Positions 44,842-56,553 of a stretch of DNA of 64,000 bases are shown here, in pieces. The position numbers and the translations under genes were made by a program. Where the stretch lies: assembly GCA_004298065.1 (NCBI GenBank), contig SCRL01000074.1, positions 19,516 through 83,515 of the forward strand. Reading direction: 5' to 3'. Numbering within the stretch: the first letter of the stretch is position 1; the number at the start of each line of letters is the position of its first letter. Below the pieces are notes generated by a model that saw only the letters and a list, made by a program, of their open reading frames with translations, did not search any database and had not been told where the DNA came from. Source of the stretch: Gammaproteobacteria bacterium. Lineage in GTDB: Bacteria > Pseudomonadota > Gammaproteobacteria > Acidiferrobacterales > Sulfurifustaceae.

Positions 44842-46545
44842 ATGTGGCGCTGCAACGATCCCCAGAAACAGGAGGCGCAACCCTACTCCATCATGGTCAC
44901 CGACCCCAATGGGGTCATCGAATACGTCAACCCGATCTTCGAAGAGCTGACGGGCTACACCGCCGATGAGGTCGTCGGCAAGAACGCCAACATACTCAAA
45001 TCCGGCGAACACGGCGCCGATTTCTTCCGGCGCCTGTGGGAAACGATCAACCGCGGCGAGATCTTCCGCGATATCTTCATCAACCGGGGCAAAACCGGAT
45101 TCATCTATTGCGAGGTCCAGACCGTCTCCCCGATCAGGAACGCCGAGGGAAACATAACCCAGTTCGTGTCAGTGGGCCGTTGCCTCAATCGTTGGACGGG
45201 GAAGGACGACAAACTCGCCGAACTCGCCCATTACGACGGTCTCACCGGGCTCCCCAACCGTTTCCTGTTCCAGGACCGGTTACAGAACGCGATGCTGCGG
45301 GCGCGACGAACGAACGCCCTTATCGCGGCGATATTTCTGGATCTCGACAACTTCAAGCCGGTCAACGATACCCTGGGCCATCCGACGGGCGACAAGCTGT
45401 TGAAGGCCGCCGCCCAACGACTGAAATCCTGCCTCCGCGATAGCGACACCGTCGGACGTCTCGCCGGCGACGAATTCATGGCGGTACTGGAATCCATTGC
45501 CGACGCCAACTATGCCGGCGCCGTCGCGCAGAAAATCGTGAACGGCTTCCGCGAACCGTTCGTGATCGAGGAACAGGAGATCCACTGCACCTGCAGCCTC
45601 GGCATTGCGCTGTTTCCGCTCGATACGGCGGTAACCGTAGACGACCTTATCCATCACGCGGACATGGCCATGTACGAGGCCAAACGGCACGGACGGAACA
45701 ACTACCGGTTCTATTCCGAAGAACTGAACGAACGCGTGATACGGCACAAACGCCTGGAAGAAAAGCTGCGCCAGGCCTCCGACGGCAACGGCTTTTTTCT
45801 GCGCTACCAGCCGCTGATCGACGTCGCCACAGGACGAATGACCGCAGCCGAGGCACTGATACGGTGGCGCCAACCTGAAGCCGGCCTGGAATCGCCGATG
45901 GATTTCTTTCCCATACTCGAATCCGCCGGCCTGTGCATGCGCGTCAGCGAATGGGTGTTGCGCACCGCCTGCCAGCAAGCGGTGAACTGGTATCGCCCGG
46001 CATTTCCCCGGCTGCGGGTGTGCGTTAACGTCTCGGCACAACATTTCTGGCACAAGGATTTCTACGAAACCTGCTCCACGGTGTTGAACGAAACCGGCCT
46101 GGATCCGGTCCTGCTCTGCCTGGACGTTGCCGAGGAAACGCTGCTGCGGGACGCCCCGCACAGCACCGATATCCTGCGTTCGCTAAAGGAGCTGGGATTG
46201 AGTCTATGCGTGGACAATTTCGCCAGGGATTGCTCCAACCTGCGCTATCTTCAACACACCCCGGTCGATCTCCTGAAGATCCCGCTCGCCTATATCCAGA
46301 AAATCCATACCGGGGAGGACGAAAGGCGAATCATCACCGCCATCATCGCTCTGGCACATCATCTCGACATCAAGGTAGCAGCCTTGGGGGTGTCGTCGCG
46401 CGAACAGCTGGCGTTTTTGCTCGACCATCGGTGCGATGTCCTGCAAGGTTACTACTTCAGCGAGCCGTTGCCGGAAGAAGCCAGCGGGATGCTGAGCGAG
46501 GCCGCCTGGCGTGACCGAAACTTTCTCCCCGCCCTGCAAGCCTGA
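44842..46545 (+). CDS. PAS-GGDEF-EAL protein with degenerate EAL domain
   Basis: I place the start at ATG 44842 after GGGAGGTGGTGC; an earlier ATG at 44797 has a poor site. The 567-residue protein has a PAS domain (about 10-120), a GGDEF domain (about 135-300) with the active-site loop AGDEF, and an EAL domain (about 320-560). The EAL motif itself (AAEALIRW) is present, but the DDFGTG loop reads DNFARD and the AEGVE glutamate is replaced (ALGVSS). It should make cyclic-di-GMP and probably cannot degrade it; the EAL part may bind it. Confidence 0.92.
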   Translation: MWRCNDPQKQEAQPYSIMVTDPNGVIEYVNPIFEELTGYTADEVVGKNANILKSGEHGADFFRRLWETINRGEIFRDIFINRGKTGFIYCEVQTVSPIRNAEGNITQFVSVGRCLNRWTGKDDKLAELAHYDGLTGLPNRFLFQDRLQNAMLRARRTNALIAAIFLDLDNFKPVNDTLGHPTGDKLLKAAAQRLKSCLRDSDTVGRLAGDEFMAVLESIADANYAGAVAQKIVNGFREPFVIEEQEIHCTCSLGIALFPLDTAVTVDDLIHHADMAMYEAKRHGRNNYRFYSEELNERVIRHKRLEEKLRQASDGNGFFLRYQPLIDVATGRMTAAEALIRWRQPEAGLESPMDFFPILESAGLCMRVSEWVLRTACQQAVNWYRPAFPRLRVCVNVSAQHFWHKDFYETCSTVLNETGLDPVLLCLDVAEETLLRDAPHSTDILRSLKELGLSLCVDNFARDCSNLRYLQHTPVDLLKIPLAYIQKIHTGEDERRIITAIIALAHHLDIKVAALGVSSREQLAFLLDHRCDVLQGYYFSEPLPEEASGMLSEAAWRDRNFLPALQA

Positions 46546-46557
46546 CGTGGCGTCGCG

Positions 46558-48030
46558 TCAGCGTACGTAACCGGCGAAGAGCTGCTCCGGCGGCAGGCCG
46601 GTGGACACCAGCACCTTCTGCGCCGCGGCCATGAGCGTCATCGCGCCGGCGACATAGACGTCGTGCTCGGCGATATCCGGATGATCCTTCACCACCTGCG
46701 CCAATGCCCGCGCCATGCGCTCTTCTTCGGTGCCGGCGTTCTCCAGCGTCAATGGCGTGTAATGGAAATCGTCGAGCGCGTCGGACCAGGCGCGACACAG
46801 ATTCTGCATGTAGTGCCCGCGCGCATCGCGCGCGATCCAGTAGAGGTGCATGCTCTCCGCCGCTTCGAGCGACATGGCGTGTTCGATCAGGCTCTTGATC
46901 GGCGCGAAGCCGGTGTCGCAGGCGAGAAAGATCAGCGGGCGCGTGGAACCGTCGTGTAGCACAAACTCTCCGCGCGGGCCATCGAGCGTCACCGGGTCGG
47001 AGACACGCAATCGCTCGAACACGCGCGCGGCAAAGTCATCGCCGGGCGAGCGGCACACATGGAACTGCAGGTTGCGGTCGTCGCACGGGCAACTCGCTAC
47101 CGGCAGCTCGGCCTCGGCGCCGTCGGCGAGCTTGAGCGTCACGTGCTGGCCGGCGAGGAAGCGCAGACGGTTGGTGCGCGGCGTCTGCAGGTGCAGCAGG
47201 CGCATGTCGGCGGCGAGCGGCTCGACCAGCTTCACGCGCGTCACGATCGTCTGCCGCGGTATGTCGCGCGCACCGCCCGCCTCCTGCGCCTCGACCACGA
47301 GGTCGGTGACCGCGGTATGACAGCACAGCAAAATCTCGCCCGCGGCCTTTTCGGCGTCGGTCAGGACGTAGTCGTGCGGCCGGGTTTTCTTCACCTGGCC
47401 CGAAAGCACCTTGCCCTTGCACAGGCCGCAGTTGCCGCTGGAACAACCATAGTCGAGCGCAAGGCCCGCGCGCAGCGCGGCGTCGAGGATGGTGTCGTTG
47501 CCCTCGACGAAGAATTCGTGCTGGCTCGGCAGCAGGCGTACGTGCGCGGTCATGATCCGGAGAACGCTGTCCTCGACCACCAATGGCTGGGTTTCGCGCG
47601 CCTGGCGCAGGCCCTGTTCCAGCTCGCGGCGCAGCCACGAGCGCAACTCGGCCGCGTCGCGCGCGCCGGTGCGCGCGAGATCGCCGAGCCTGCCCTCCAG
47701 CCGATCGAGCAGGCCGCGATATTCCTCCGCCAGACCCTTGGCGCGGGCAAGATCGCGACTGATCTGCGTCAAACGTGCCGCCAGCACCTCCGGGTCGGGC
47801 AGGATGCGCTCGCGCAAGCGCCGCGTGTATGCGACATCCTTGATGAGCGCGTAGCGCTCAAGCGTGGCCTCGTCCTCGATGTGCGCGTTGGGAAACAACC
47901 GCTGCAGATCGGCGACCGCGACCATGCCCTCGAATGCGGGCAGCTCCCCGGCCCGAATTCTTTTCTGCAATGCGCCGCGCGCCACACCCACAAGACGCGC
48001 CGCGCGCGACAAGGTGAGAAGCTGAAGCAT
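46558..48030 (-). CDS. HTH domain fused to [2Fe-2S] ferredoxin-NAD(P)H reductase
   Basis: The 490-residue protein starts with an HTH-like region (about 3-48: TLSRAARLVGVARGALQKRI, then LPAFEGMVAVADLQRLF), then a coiled-coil segment (about 80-145). A plant-type [2Fe-2S] domain follows, with C196, C201, C204 and a later Cys at 236-237 (CSSGNCGLCKG, LLCCH). The C-terminal half is a FAD-binding and NAD-binding reductase (GQHVTLKL, IFLACDTGFAPIKSL). The fusion suggests a redox-responsive DNA-binding protein, or an oxygenase reductase with a protein-binding head. The 5' neighbour on the same strand is a DsrC-like gene. Confidence 0.85.
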   Translation of the reverse strand: MLQLLTLSRAARLVGVARGALQKRIRAGELPAFEGMVAVADLQRLFPNAHIEDEATLERYALIKDVAYTRRLRERILPDPEVLAARLTQISRDLARAKGLAEEYRGLLDRLEGRLGDLARTGARDAAELRSWLRRELEQGLRQARETQPLVVEDSVLRIMTAHVRLLPSQHEFFVEGNDTILDAALRAGLALDYGCSSGNCGLCKGKVLSGQVKKTRPHDYVLTDAEKAAGEILLCCHTAVTDLVVEAQEAGGARDIPRQTIVTRVKLVEPLAADMRLLHLQTPRTNRLRFLAGQHVTLKLADGAEAELPVASCPCDDRNLQFHVCRSPGDDFAARVFERLRVSDPVTLDGPRGEFVLHDGSTRPLIFLACDTGFAPIKSLIEHAMSLEAAESMHLYWIARDARGHYMQNLCRAWSDALDDFHYTPLTLENAGTEEERMARALAQVVKDHPDIAEHDVYVAGAMTLMAAAQKVLVSTGLPPEQLFAGYVR

Positions 48031-48146
48031 TCTCCGGTCTTTGCGCCTGCGGCGCGGTTGCGTTGGAAAAGGTCAAGGATGGCCTTTCCCAACATCCTCT
48101 TGGCATCCTTACCGCGCCGTGGCCGGCCCGTCACGGCGCCCGACAG

Positions 48147-48512
48147 TCAGTGCGACGTGCCAAACGAGCGATCCACGGCCCCGGGCGGCGGCGGCAGACC
48201 CGCGAGGCGGCTGCCCTGCGTTACCGGTCCGGCGGGAAACAGCATGTATAGCTGCTTGCGCCCCCCGGCGCCGGCGAAGCGGCGCTCCAGCGCCTGCATG
48301 ATGCTACGCGCGTGGTCCGCCGGGCCGTGCTGGCGGTAGTACTCGCGCAGGAAACGGATGACTTCCCAATGTTGCGGCGTCAACGCAAGGTCCTCGGCGC
48401 GCGCCCGTTCGCGCGCCAGGTCTTCCGACCACGCCTCAAGCTGCATGAGGTACCCCTGCGGGTCGTCCTCAATCGCGGCCTCATCGACGATGAATTTCAT
48501 GATATCCGGCAT
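48147..48512 (-). CDS. Second DsrC/TusE-family protein lacking the C-terminal cysteines
   Basis: The 121-residue protein has the family core LTPQHWEVIRFLREYYRQHG and YMLFPAGPVTQGSRLAGL, like the gene at 25703. It has no cysteine and ends DRSFGTSH, so it cannot carry persulfide through the C-terminal arm. The two are diverged paralogues with a shared last part. It lies 116 bases ahead of the HTH-reductase on the same strand, which may be a functional link. Confidence 0.87.
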   Translation of the reverse strand: MPDIMKFIVDEAAIEDDPQGYLMQLEAWSEDLARERARAEDLALTPQHWEVIRFLREYYRQHGPADHARSIMQALERRFAGAGGRKQLYMLFPAGPVTQGSRLAGLPPPPGAVDRSFGTSH

Positions 48513-48622
48513 GGCGATTTCTCCTGGGCACCCTTTACGTCGGGATCGCCCTTTTACCTCTCCCTACCGCGAAGTTTAGTCCATCGGCGGGATTCTGCCG
48601 GGCGACAAATGCGGGATAAAAA

Positions 48623-48955
48623 CTATTTACCGCCGGACCAGTTGTAGCCGCGCACCACGCCGTTCTTGTCGAACTTGATCTGCAGCATCTTGAACTCGGC
48701 GTTGACCATGTCCGGCAGGCGGCCTTGGCCATAGTAATAGGTCCACTCGTCGTAGCGCTCGCCGGCGACGTCCACGTGGATGCCGGTGCCGGTTGGCGCG
48801 CCGAGCCAGCCACGCACCTGCGCCTGCGTGGTCGTGCCGCGCTGCACTTTCGACTCGAAGGTCCGGAGATCGAATTCGCTGCCAACGGTAACAGTGCTGC
48901 ACGCCGCTAACAACATGCTCGACATCAGTGGCATTGCCAGCCATCGGGTATGCAT
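48623..48955 (-). CDS. BamE/SmpA-like small lipoprotein
   Basis: The 110-residue product has a signal peptide with lipobox LLAAC and a short domain of the BamE/SmpA type: GTTTQAQVRGWLGAPTGTG followed by a beta strand pair (EWTYYYGQG, LQIKFDKNGVV). BamE helps the outer-membrane assembly machine; this may be a paralogue. Confidence 0.8.
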   Translation of the reverse strand: MHTRWLAMPLMSSMLLAACSTVTVGSEFDLRTFESKVQRGTTTQAQVRGWLGAPTGTGIHVDVAGERYDEWTYYYGQGRLPDMVNAEFKMLQIKFDKNGVVRGYNWSGGK

Positions 48956-49002
48956 AACGACCTCCGTTTCAGGTTCAGGGTTTTAAAATTCGAAACCGAA
49001 GT

Positions 49003-49719
49003 TTACGCCAATAGCACGGCGATAATTCCCGTAATAAAAATGCCATCAAAGGTGCCGGCGCCGCCGATGGAGGCGAAAGGCGTGCCGATCTTGCGGATAT
49101 CGCCCAGGCGCAGGAGATCGGCGCCGATCAGCACGCCGAGCGTGCCGCCGACATAAGCCAGCGCCGGGCCGTGCTCGCCGCCGAGCAGGATCGCGATCAG
49201 CGCCGCCGCCAACGGCGCAACCAGCGGCGGCATGCCGATACCGATGCCGGGCAGCGGGCGACTGATGAGGTGGCTCAGCGCGGTGACACCGCCGACTGCC
49301 ACCAGCACTTGCCATGCCGGCGGCGGGTTGTGCATGAGCAGATAGAAACTGAAGGCGACCGGCACGAGACAGCCGCCGGCGTTAACGGCGATCACGGTCC
49401 AGCCGGTGAACGGACGCTCCGGCAGGCGCAGCAGGCGGCGCCAGCGCGGCGGCATGGAATCCGGCGGCGGATGCTCGGCAACCGCTCCCTGCGTTGCTCT
49501 ACCTCCGCCATCCCTGGCGTCGTCGGCACGGACGCGAAACAGCGGCAGGTTGACGACGCTGCCGAGGAGCGAGGCGACGAGCAATATTATCGCGGAGCCG
49601 GGCGAGAGGCCGAGCTTGTCGAAAGCGAGCGTCAGCGCGCCAAGCTGCACCACCACCGCCAGTAACAGCAGCAGTGCAAGCAATACCAATAACGGCAGCG
49701 GCGCGAACGGAAGCCGCAC
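49003..49719 (-). CDS. DUF1614 membrane protein
   Basis: The 238-residue protein has seven or so hydrophobic segments with the DUF1614 features: LGSVVNLPLF, VNAGGCLVPVAFSFYL, and the glycine-rich end IGGAGTFDGIFITG. The function is unknown. It begins 26 bases after the DegP-type gene and may be co-transcribed. Confidence 0.85.
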   Translation of the reverse strand: MRLPFAPLPLLVLLALLLLLAVVVQLGALTLAFDKLGLSPGSAIILLVASLLGSVVNLPLFRVRADDARDGGGRATQGAVAEHPPPDSMPPRWRRLLRLPERPFTGWTVIAVNAGGCLVPVAFSFYLLMHNPPPAWQVLVAVGGVTALSHLISRPLPGIGIGMPPLVAPLAAALIAILLGGEHGPALAYVGGTLGVLIGADLLRLGDIRKIGTPFASIGGAGTFDGIFITGIIAVLLA

Positions 49720-49745
49720 GGTCGCCTCCTTGGCGGATGCGTCCG

Positions 49746-51233
49746 TCAGGGTTTGATGGCGATGAAGAGCTTGCGGCCCTGGCGGTTGACGTACAGCAGC
49801 ACGTTCTTCTTGCCGACCTTGCCCGCGAGGCGCTTGAAGTCGGCGAGGCCCGCTACCCGCTGGCGATTGATCTCGGTGATCACGTCGCCCGGTTGCAGAC
49901 CGGCGGCCTCGGCCGGACTGCCGTCGGCGACGCCCGAAACCACGACGCCGGCGGTGCCCGGCGGCAGGCCGAGCTGGCGAAGGATATCGGGCGTCAGCGT
50001 GCGCACCTCGACGCCCGCGAGCGCGCCGCTCTTGGCGCCGCTTTCGCCCGCCTCTTCCGGCGCCTCGGCGATCTCCTTGGGCTGCTCGGCAACGGCGACG
50101 GTCACACTCATCATCGAGCGCTCGCGCATCACGTCGAGCTTCACGTTCTTGCCAACCGGGATCTGGGCCACGAGGTTACGCAGCATGCTCGGGCCATCCA
50201 CGGCCTTGCCGTCGAGCGCGGTGATGATATCGCCGCTCTGCAAACCGGCCTTGGCCGCGGGGCTGTTTTCCATGATCTCGCTGACGAGCGCGCCCTTGGC
50301 CTCTTTCAGGCCGAATTGCTTGGCGAGCTCCGGTGTCACCTGCTGGATCGATACGCCGAGCCAGCCGCGCACGACCTTGCCGGACTTGATGAGACTGCCC
50401 ATCACCGCGCGCGTCATGTTCGCCGGCACCGCGAAGCCGATGCCCATGTAGCCGCCGCTGCGCGAGAAGATCGCGGTGTTGATGCCGACGAGCTCGCCGC
50501 GCGCGTTCACCATCGCGCCGCCGGAGTTGCCGGGATTGATGGCGGCGTCGGTCTGGATGAAATCCTCGTAATCGGCAATGCCGACATCGGCGCGCCCGGT
50601 GGCCGACACAATGCCCATGGTCACGGTCTGGGTGAGGCCGAACGGATTGCCGATGGCGAGCACGTACTCGCCGACGTCGAGCTTGTCCGAATCGCCCCAG
50701 GGAACCGTGGGCAGGTTCTTGGCGCTGATCTTGACGACGGCGAGGTCGGTCTTGGGGTCGGTGCCGACGACCTTGCCGGTGAACTCACGCTTGTCGTTCA
50801 GCAGCACCTTGATCTCGTCGGCCTTGGCGACGACGTGGTTGTTGGTGACGATGTAGCCGCTCGGGTCCACGATCACGCCGCTGCCGAGACTGTTCTCGCG
50901 CCGTTCGCGTGGCACCTGGAAGCGCTTGAAGAACTCCTCGCCGAAGAACTGGCGGAAGAACGGGTCTTCCATGAGCGGCGACATGTCGCCGGCCTGGGTG
51001 CGCACCGTGCGCGTGGTGGAGATATTGACCACCGCCGGTGTGACCGCCTTGACCACGGCGACGAAATTGGGCGGCGTGCCGGGCGGAATCGGCGCGCGCG
51101 CGACCGCCTCCTGGCTTTCGGCCTCAGAGAACCACCCGAGGTTCGCGGTCAGGGCGATACCGGCAATCAGGCCGAGAAACAGGAACACGCCGGCCAGAAT
51201 GCCCAGCCGGAACGAACGACGGTCGAAACTCAT
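49746..51233 (-). CDS. DegP/DegQ-type periplasmic serine protease
   Basis: The 495-residue HtrA-family protein (ATG 51233 after GGGAGGGTG) has an N-terminal membrane anchor or signal, the catalytic His in TNNHVVAK, Asp in DLAVVKI and Ser in NPGNSGGAMVN, and two PDZ domains (about 300-385 and 405-495). It degrades or refolds damaged envelope proteins. A sigma-E-like promoter lies upstream, overlapping the end of clpB. Confidence 0.95.
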   Translation of the reverse strand: MSFDRRSFRLGILAGVFLFLGLIAGIALTANLGWFSEAESQEAVARAPIPPGTPPNFVAVVKAVTPAVVNISTTRTVRTQAGDMSPLMEDPFFRQFFGEEFFKRFQVPRERRENSLGSGVIVDPSGYIVTNNHVVAKADEIKVLLNDKREFTGKVVGTDPKTDLAVVKISAKNLPTVPWGDSDKLDVGEYVLAIGNPFGLTQTVTMGIVSATGRADVGIADYEDFIQTDAAINPGNSGGAMVNARGELVGINTAIFSRSGGYMGIGFAVPANMTRAVMGSLIKSGKVVRGWLGVSIQQVTPELAKQFGLKEAKGALVSEIMENSPAAKAGLQSGDIITALDGKAVDGPSMLRNLVAQIPVGKNVKLDVMRERSMMSVTVAVAEQPKEIAEAPEEAGESGAKSGALAGVEVRTLTPDILRQLGLPPGTAGVVVSGVADGSPAEAAGLQPGDVITEINRQRVAGLADFKRLAGKVGKKNVLLYVNRQGRKLFIAIKP

Positions 51234-51274
51234 GCACACCCTCCCGGGAATCGAAGGCTAATCATACATCACGC

Positions 51275-51299
51275 CTAGACGGCGCCGGGGCGAAAAAGT

Positions 51300-51302
<3 letters not shown>
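51275..51302 (-). promoter_or_regulatory. Sigma-E-like promoter of the DegP-type gene
   Basis: On the minus strand TGAACTT (51296-51302) and GTCTAG (51275-51280) are 15 bases apart, close to the RpoE consensus GGAACTT-N15/16-TCTGA/TCTAA. The -35 includes the clpB stop codon. It fits the known RpoE control of degP. Confidence 0.65.
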
Positions 51303-53915
<2,613 letters not shown>

Positions 53916-53952
53916 GGAGTATGGGCCTTGGTATTGCGATTATTGGCCTACT

Positions 53953-53981
53953 ACATGGGGGATTAATCCGCCTTATTCAAG
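53953..53981 (-). promoter_or_regulatory. Sigma-32 (RpoH) heat-shock promoter of clpB
   Basis: On the minus strand CTTGAA (53976-53981) and CCCCATGT (53953-53960) are separated by 15 bases. The -10 is a full match to CCCCATNT. The start codon is about 38 bases downstream of the -10. Confidence 0.88.
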
Positions 53982-54030
53982 AAGGCTGCCGGCAGGTGCA
54001 CCACCGCTCCTGCGGGCAGCGCCCCACCCC

Positions 54031-54714
54031 TCACTCCGGCGCCAGGCGGCGGGCGATCTTTTCGAGCAGTGCCTCGATTTCGTGACCGGCGTGGTGCAGC
54101 GGCGCGTAAGGTCGCAGGCGCACACGCGAACGCAGGAACACAGCGCTCACGGTGAGCCCCTCACCGCGCACGCCGTCGAGGCGCACGGCGACGATGGGTG
54201 CGCCGGTCTCGCGCGCGAGCAGCGCCGCGCCGCGCTTAAGCGGAGCCGGTGGATGATGGTCGAGATGAATGCGCCCGTGCGGAAACAGCGCCACCACCTC
54301 GCCGGCTTCGAGCGCGCGCCGGGCGGCGGCGTAGGCGGAAACCGGGTTGCGGCTGCGTTCGACGGGGATGCAGCCGATGGCGCGGAACAACCATCTCAGC
54401 CACCAGCGGTCGTACTCCTCGCGCGCGATGAGAAAACGCAGCGGGCGCGGGCTCGCCGCGATCAGCACCAGCGGATCGAGGCCGGACACGTGGTTGCTCA
54501 CCAGCAGTGCCGAGCCGCGCGCCGGCAATGGCAGACTGTCGTGGCGCAGACGGTGGAAATGGCGGCAATACAGCCGGTTCAATCCATCCAGACGGTTCAG
54601 CCAGCGGCTGCCCCAGTCGGCTATGTTCGCGGCCTCGCATTTCTGCACCGCCCAGCGCCAACCGAGCCAGAGCGCGACTGTCACCGACACCATAATAAAT
54701 ATCGTCAGTGACAT
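54031..54714 (-). CDS. PlsC-like lysophospholipid acyltransferase
   Basis: The 227-residue protein has an N-terminal membrane helix and the acyltransferase motif NHVSGLD (H-x4-D). The block corresponding to FPEGTR reads FPHGRIH, so the usual Glu and Arg are replaced. It probably acylates a lysophospholipid or a similar acceptor on the inner membrane, but the substrate differs from standard PlsC. It starts four bases after the MFS gene. Confidence 0.85.
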   Translation of the reverse strand: MSLTIFIMVSVTVALWLGWRWAVQKCEAANIADWGSRWLNRLDGLNRLYCRHFHRLRHDSLPLPARGSALLVSNHVSGLDPLVLIAASPRPLRFLIAREEYDRWWLRWLFRAIGCIPVERSRNPVSAYAAARRALEAGEVVALFPHGRIHLDHHPPAPLKRGAALLARETGAPIVAVRLDGVRGEGLTVSAVFLRSRVRLRPYAPLHHAGHEIEALLEKIARRLAPE

Positions 54715-54717
54715 GCC

Positions 54718-56028
54718 TCACTCCATCTGCGCGGCGGCGCGCCCACGCGCTTCGTTTACCGTCAGCAGCAACACCAGACCGACAACAAAGAACGTCGCAG
54801 TTGAGACCAGCGCCAAGCGGTGATTGCCGTGCGATACCCAGGCGATCAGCCCGTAGGTGATCGGCCCGACGATGGCCGCGAGCTTGCCCGCAAGGCCCCA
54901 CAAGCCGAAGAACTCGGCCGCGCGCGCCGGCGGCGAGAACAGCCCCACGAGCGCGCGCCCCGCCGATTGGCTCGAACCGAGCGCGAGGCCCACGAGATTC
55001 GCCACGACCCAGAAACCTGCGCGGGTTTCGATGAAGTACGCCAGTACCAGTGCTGCGCTCCACACTACGAGCGTGAGCGCGAGTGTCGCGATTGAGCCAA
55101 GACGATCCTGCGCCAGGCCAAAGCCGAAGGCGCCGACGGCAGCAGTGACGTTCACCACCAGGATCAGGATGATGGTCTCGCGCGTGTCGAAGCCCATCAC
55201 CTCCTGGGCGTAAACCGCGGCCAGCACGACGACGGTGTAGATACCACAGTAATACACCGCGAGCGTCACCAGAAAGCGGAACAGGTCCCGATAGCGCCGC
55301 GCGTGACGCAGGGTGTCGCGCACGCGCGCGAAGCCGACGCGTAACCAGGTTTCGCCCGGCGCCAGCGGTGTCGGCACCGCGCGCTCGCGCAGCCACAGGA
55401 ACGTGGGCAGAGCCGCGAGCGCAAATGCGCCGGCAGTGATGAACATGGCTCCGGGCACATACTGCTCGGCGCTCGCGCCCTGCGTCTCGGCATAGCCGAT
55501 GTAGGCCAGGCACAGGCCCAGCACCAGCAGCCCACCGACATAGCCGAGCGACCAGCCGTAGCCCGAGACGCGCCCCATGTCCCGTGGGCTGGCGATCTCG
55601 GGCAGGAAACTGGCGATCAGGTCCTCGCCGGTGTGGAACGCCACCGCCGACAGCACCAGCAGCGCCATGCCGAGCAACACGTCGCCCTTCCCCACCAGCG
55701 CGAGCGCGGCGGTGAACAGCACGCAGGCAATCGTGGTGGCGGCGAGAAAGCGTTTCTTGTGCGCGCCGTGGTCGGCGATGGCGCCGACCACCGGCGCGGT
55801 GGCAAGCACGATCAGGTTGGTGATGCTGGTGGCGAGCGTCCACAGCAGCGTTGCGAACCCGTCATAGTCGGGACCGTTGCCGGCGACCACGCGCACGAAG
55901 TAGGCGTTGAAGATTGCCGTGAGCACCACCGTGGTGTAACCGGAGTTGGCGAAGTCGTACATCGCCCAGGAAAAAATTTCGCGCCGCGACGCGGGCCCGG
56001 CGACGGCGGGAGACGAAGAACGATTCAC
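54718..56028 (-). CDS. UMF1/Atg22-like MFS transporter
   Basis: The 436-residue protein has about twelve transmembrane segments and the family start EIFSWAMYDFANSGYTTVV, with GALADHGAHKKRF-like cytoplasmic loop. Such transporters are of the UMF1 (vacuolar Atg22-like) family; substrates in bacteria are unclear. The PlsC-like gene follows with a three-base gap. Confidence 0.9.
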   Translation of the reverse strand: MNRSSSPAVAGPASRREIFSWAMYDFANSGYTTVVLTAIFNAYFVRVVAGNGPDYDGFATLLWTLATSITNLIVLATAPVVGAIADHGAHKKRFLAATTIACVLFTAALALVGKGDVLLGMALLVLSAVAFHTGEDLIASFLPEIASPRDMGRVSGYGWSLGYVGGLLVLGLCLAYIGYAETQGASAEQYVPGAMFITAGAFALAALPTFLWLRERAVPTPLAPGETWLRVGFARVRDTLRHARRYRDLFRFLVTLAVYYCGIYTVVVLAAVYAQEVMGFDTRETIILILVVNVTAAVGAFGFGLAQDRLGSIATLALTLVVWSAALVLAYFIETRAGFWVVANLVGLALGSSQSAGRALVGLFSPPARAAEFFGLWGLAGKLAAIVGPITYGLIAWVSHGNHRLALVSTATFFVVGLVLLLTVNEARGRAAAQME

Positions 56029-56038
56029 GGGGCCGCGA

Positions 56039-56401
56039 TTACGGCGCGCGCATCAGGCCGACGCCGAGACCGTGCAGGCTCGCGGCCAGGTCATTTCGTT
56101 CGGCGACGAACTCGTGCACCACGCGCAGCACCTCGGCGCAATAGGGATAGTTCACGCGATAATACACTTCCTTGCCGCGCTTCTGGCACAGGAGCAGCTC
56201 CGATTCGCGCAGGACCTTCAGGTGGTGGGAAATGGCGGGACGGCTGAGCCTGAACAGGCGGGCGATGTCGTTGACGCAGATTTCCTCACCCGGCTCGAAC
56301 ACCAGCAGGATCTGCTGGCGCGTGGTGTCGCCGAGCGCGAAGAAGAAACGGGAGAACCTGTCCCAGCCCTCGGGCAGGTGGCTGGCGAATTCGGCTTTCA
56401 T
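56039..56401 (-). CDS. ArsR-family transcriptional regulator
   Basis: The 120-residue product (ATG 56401) has a winged-helix core with FALGDTTRQQILLVF and INDIARLFRLSRPAISHHLKVL. The metal-binding CxC of the classical ArsR is absent (EICVND). It may respond to another signal. It is upstream of the UMF1 gene by ten bases and probably controls it. Confidence 0.9.
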   Translation of the reverse strand: MKAEFASHLPEGWDRFSRFFFALGDTTRQQILLVFEPGEEICVNDIARLFRLSRPAISHHLKVLRESELLLCQKRGKEVYYRVNYPYCAEVLRVVHEFVAERNDLAASLHGLGVGLMRAP

Positions 56402-56553
56402 GCTACTTTCCGCCCGGACACGGCATGAGGAACCTCGGAATCCCTGCAACGACGCGGCCAGAATAGCCCATCCGGCTGACGTGTCAATATATTCGAACCT
56501 GATGATATACAGATCGCGGCATCGGCTTCGTCACGCACGCAACGAACCCCCGG

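Noticed and set aside
46546..46570. Hairpin between the GGDEF-EAL gene and the reductase
   Set aside because: The six-base CTGACG/CGTCAG stem has no T-run and overlaps stop codons; too weak to call.
54236..55843. 535-codon minus-strand frame
   Set aside because: It is out of frame with the UMF1 and PlsC genes and crosses both; Arg/Ala-rich with no domain.
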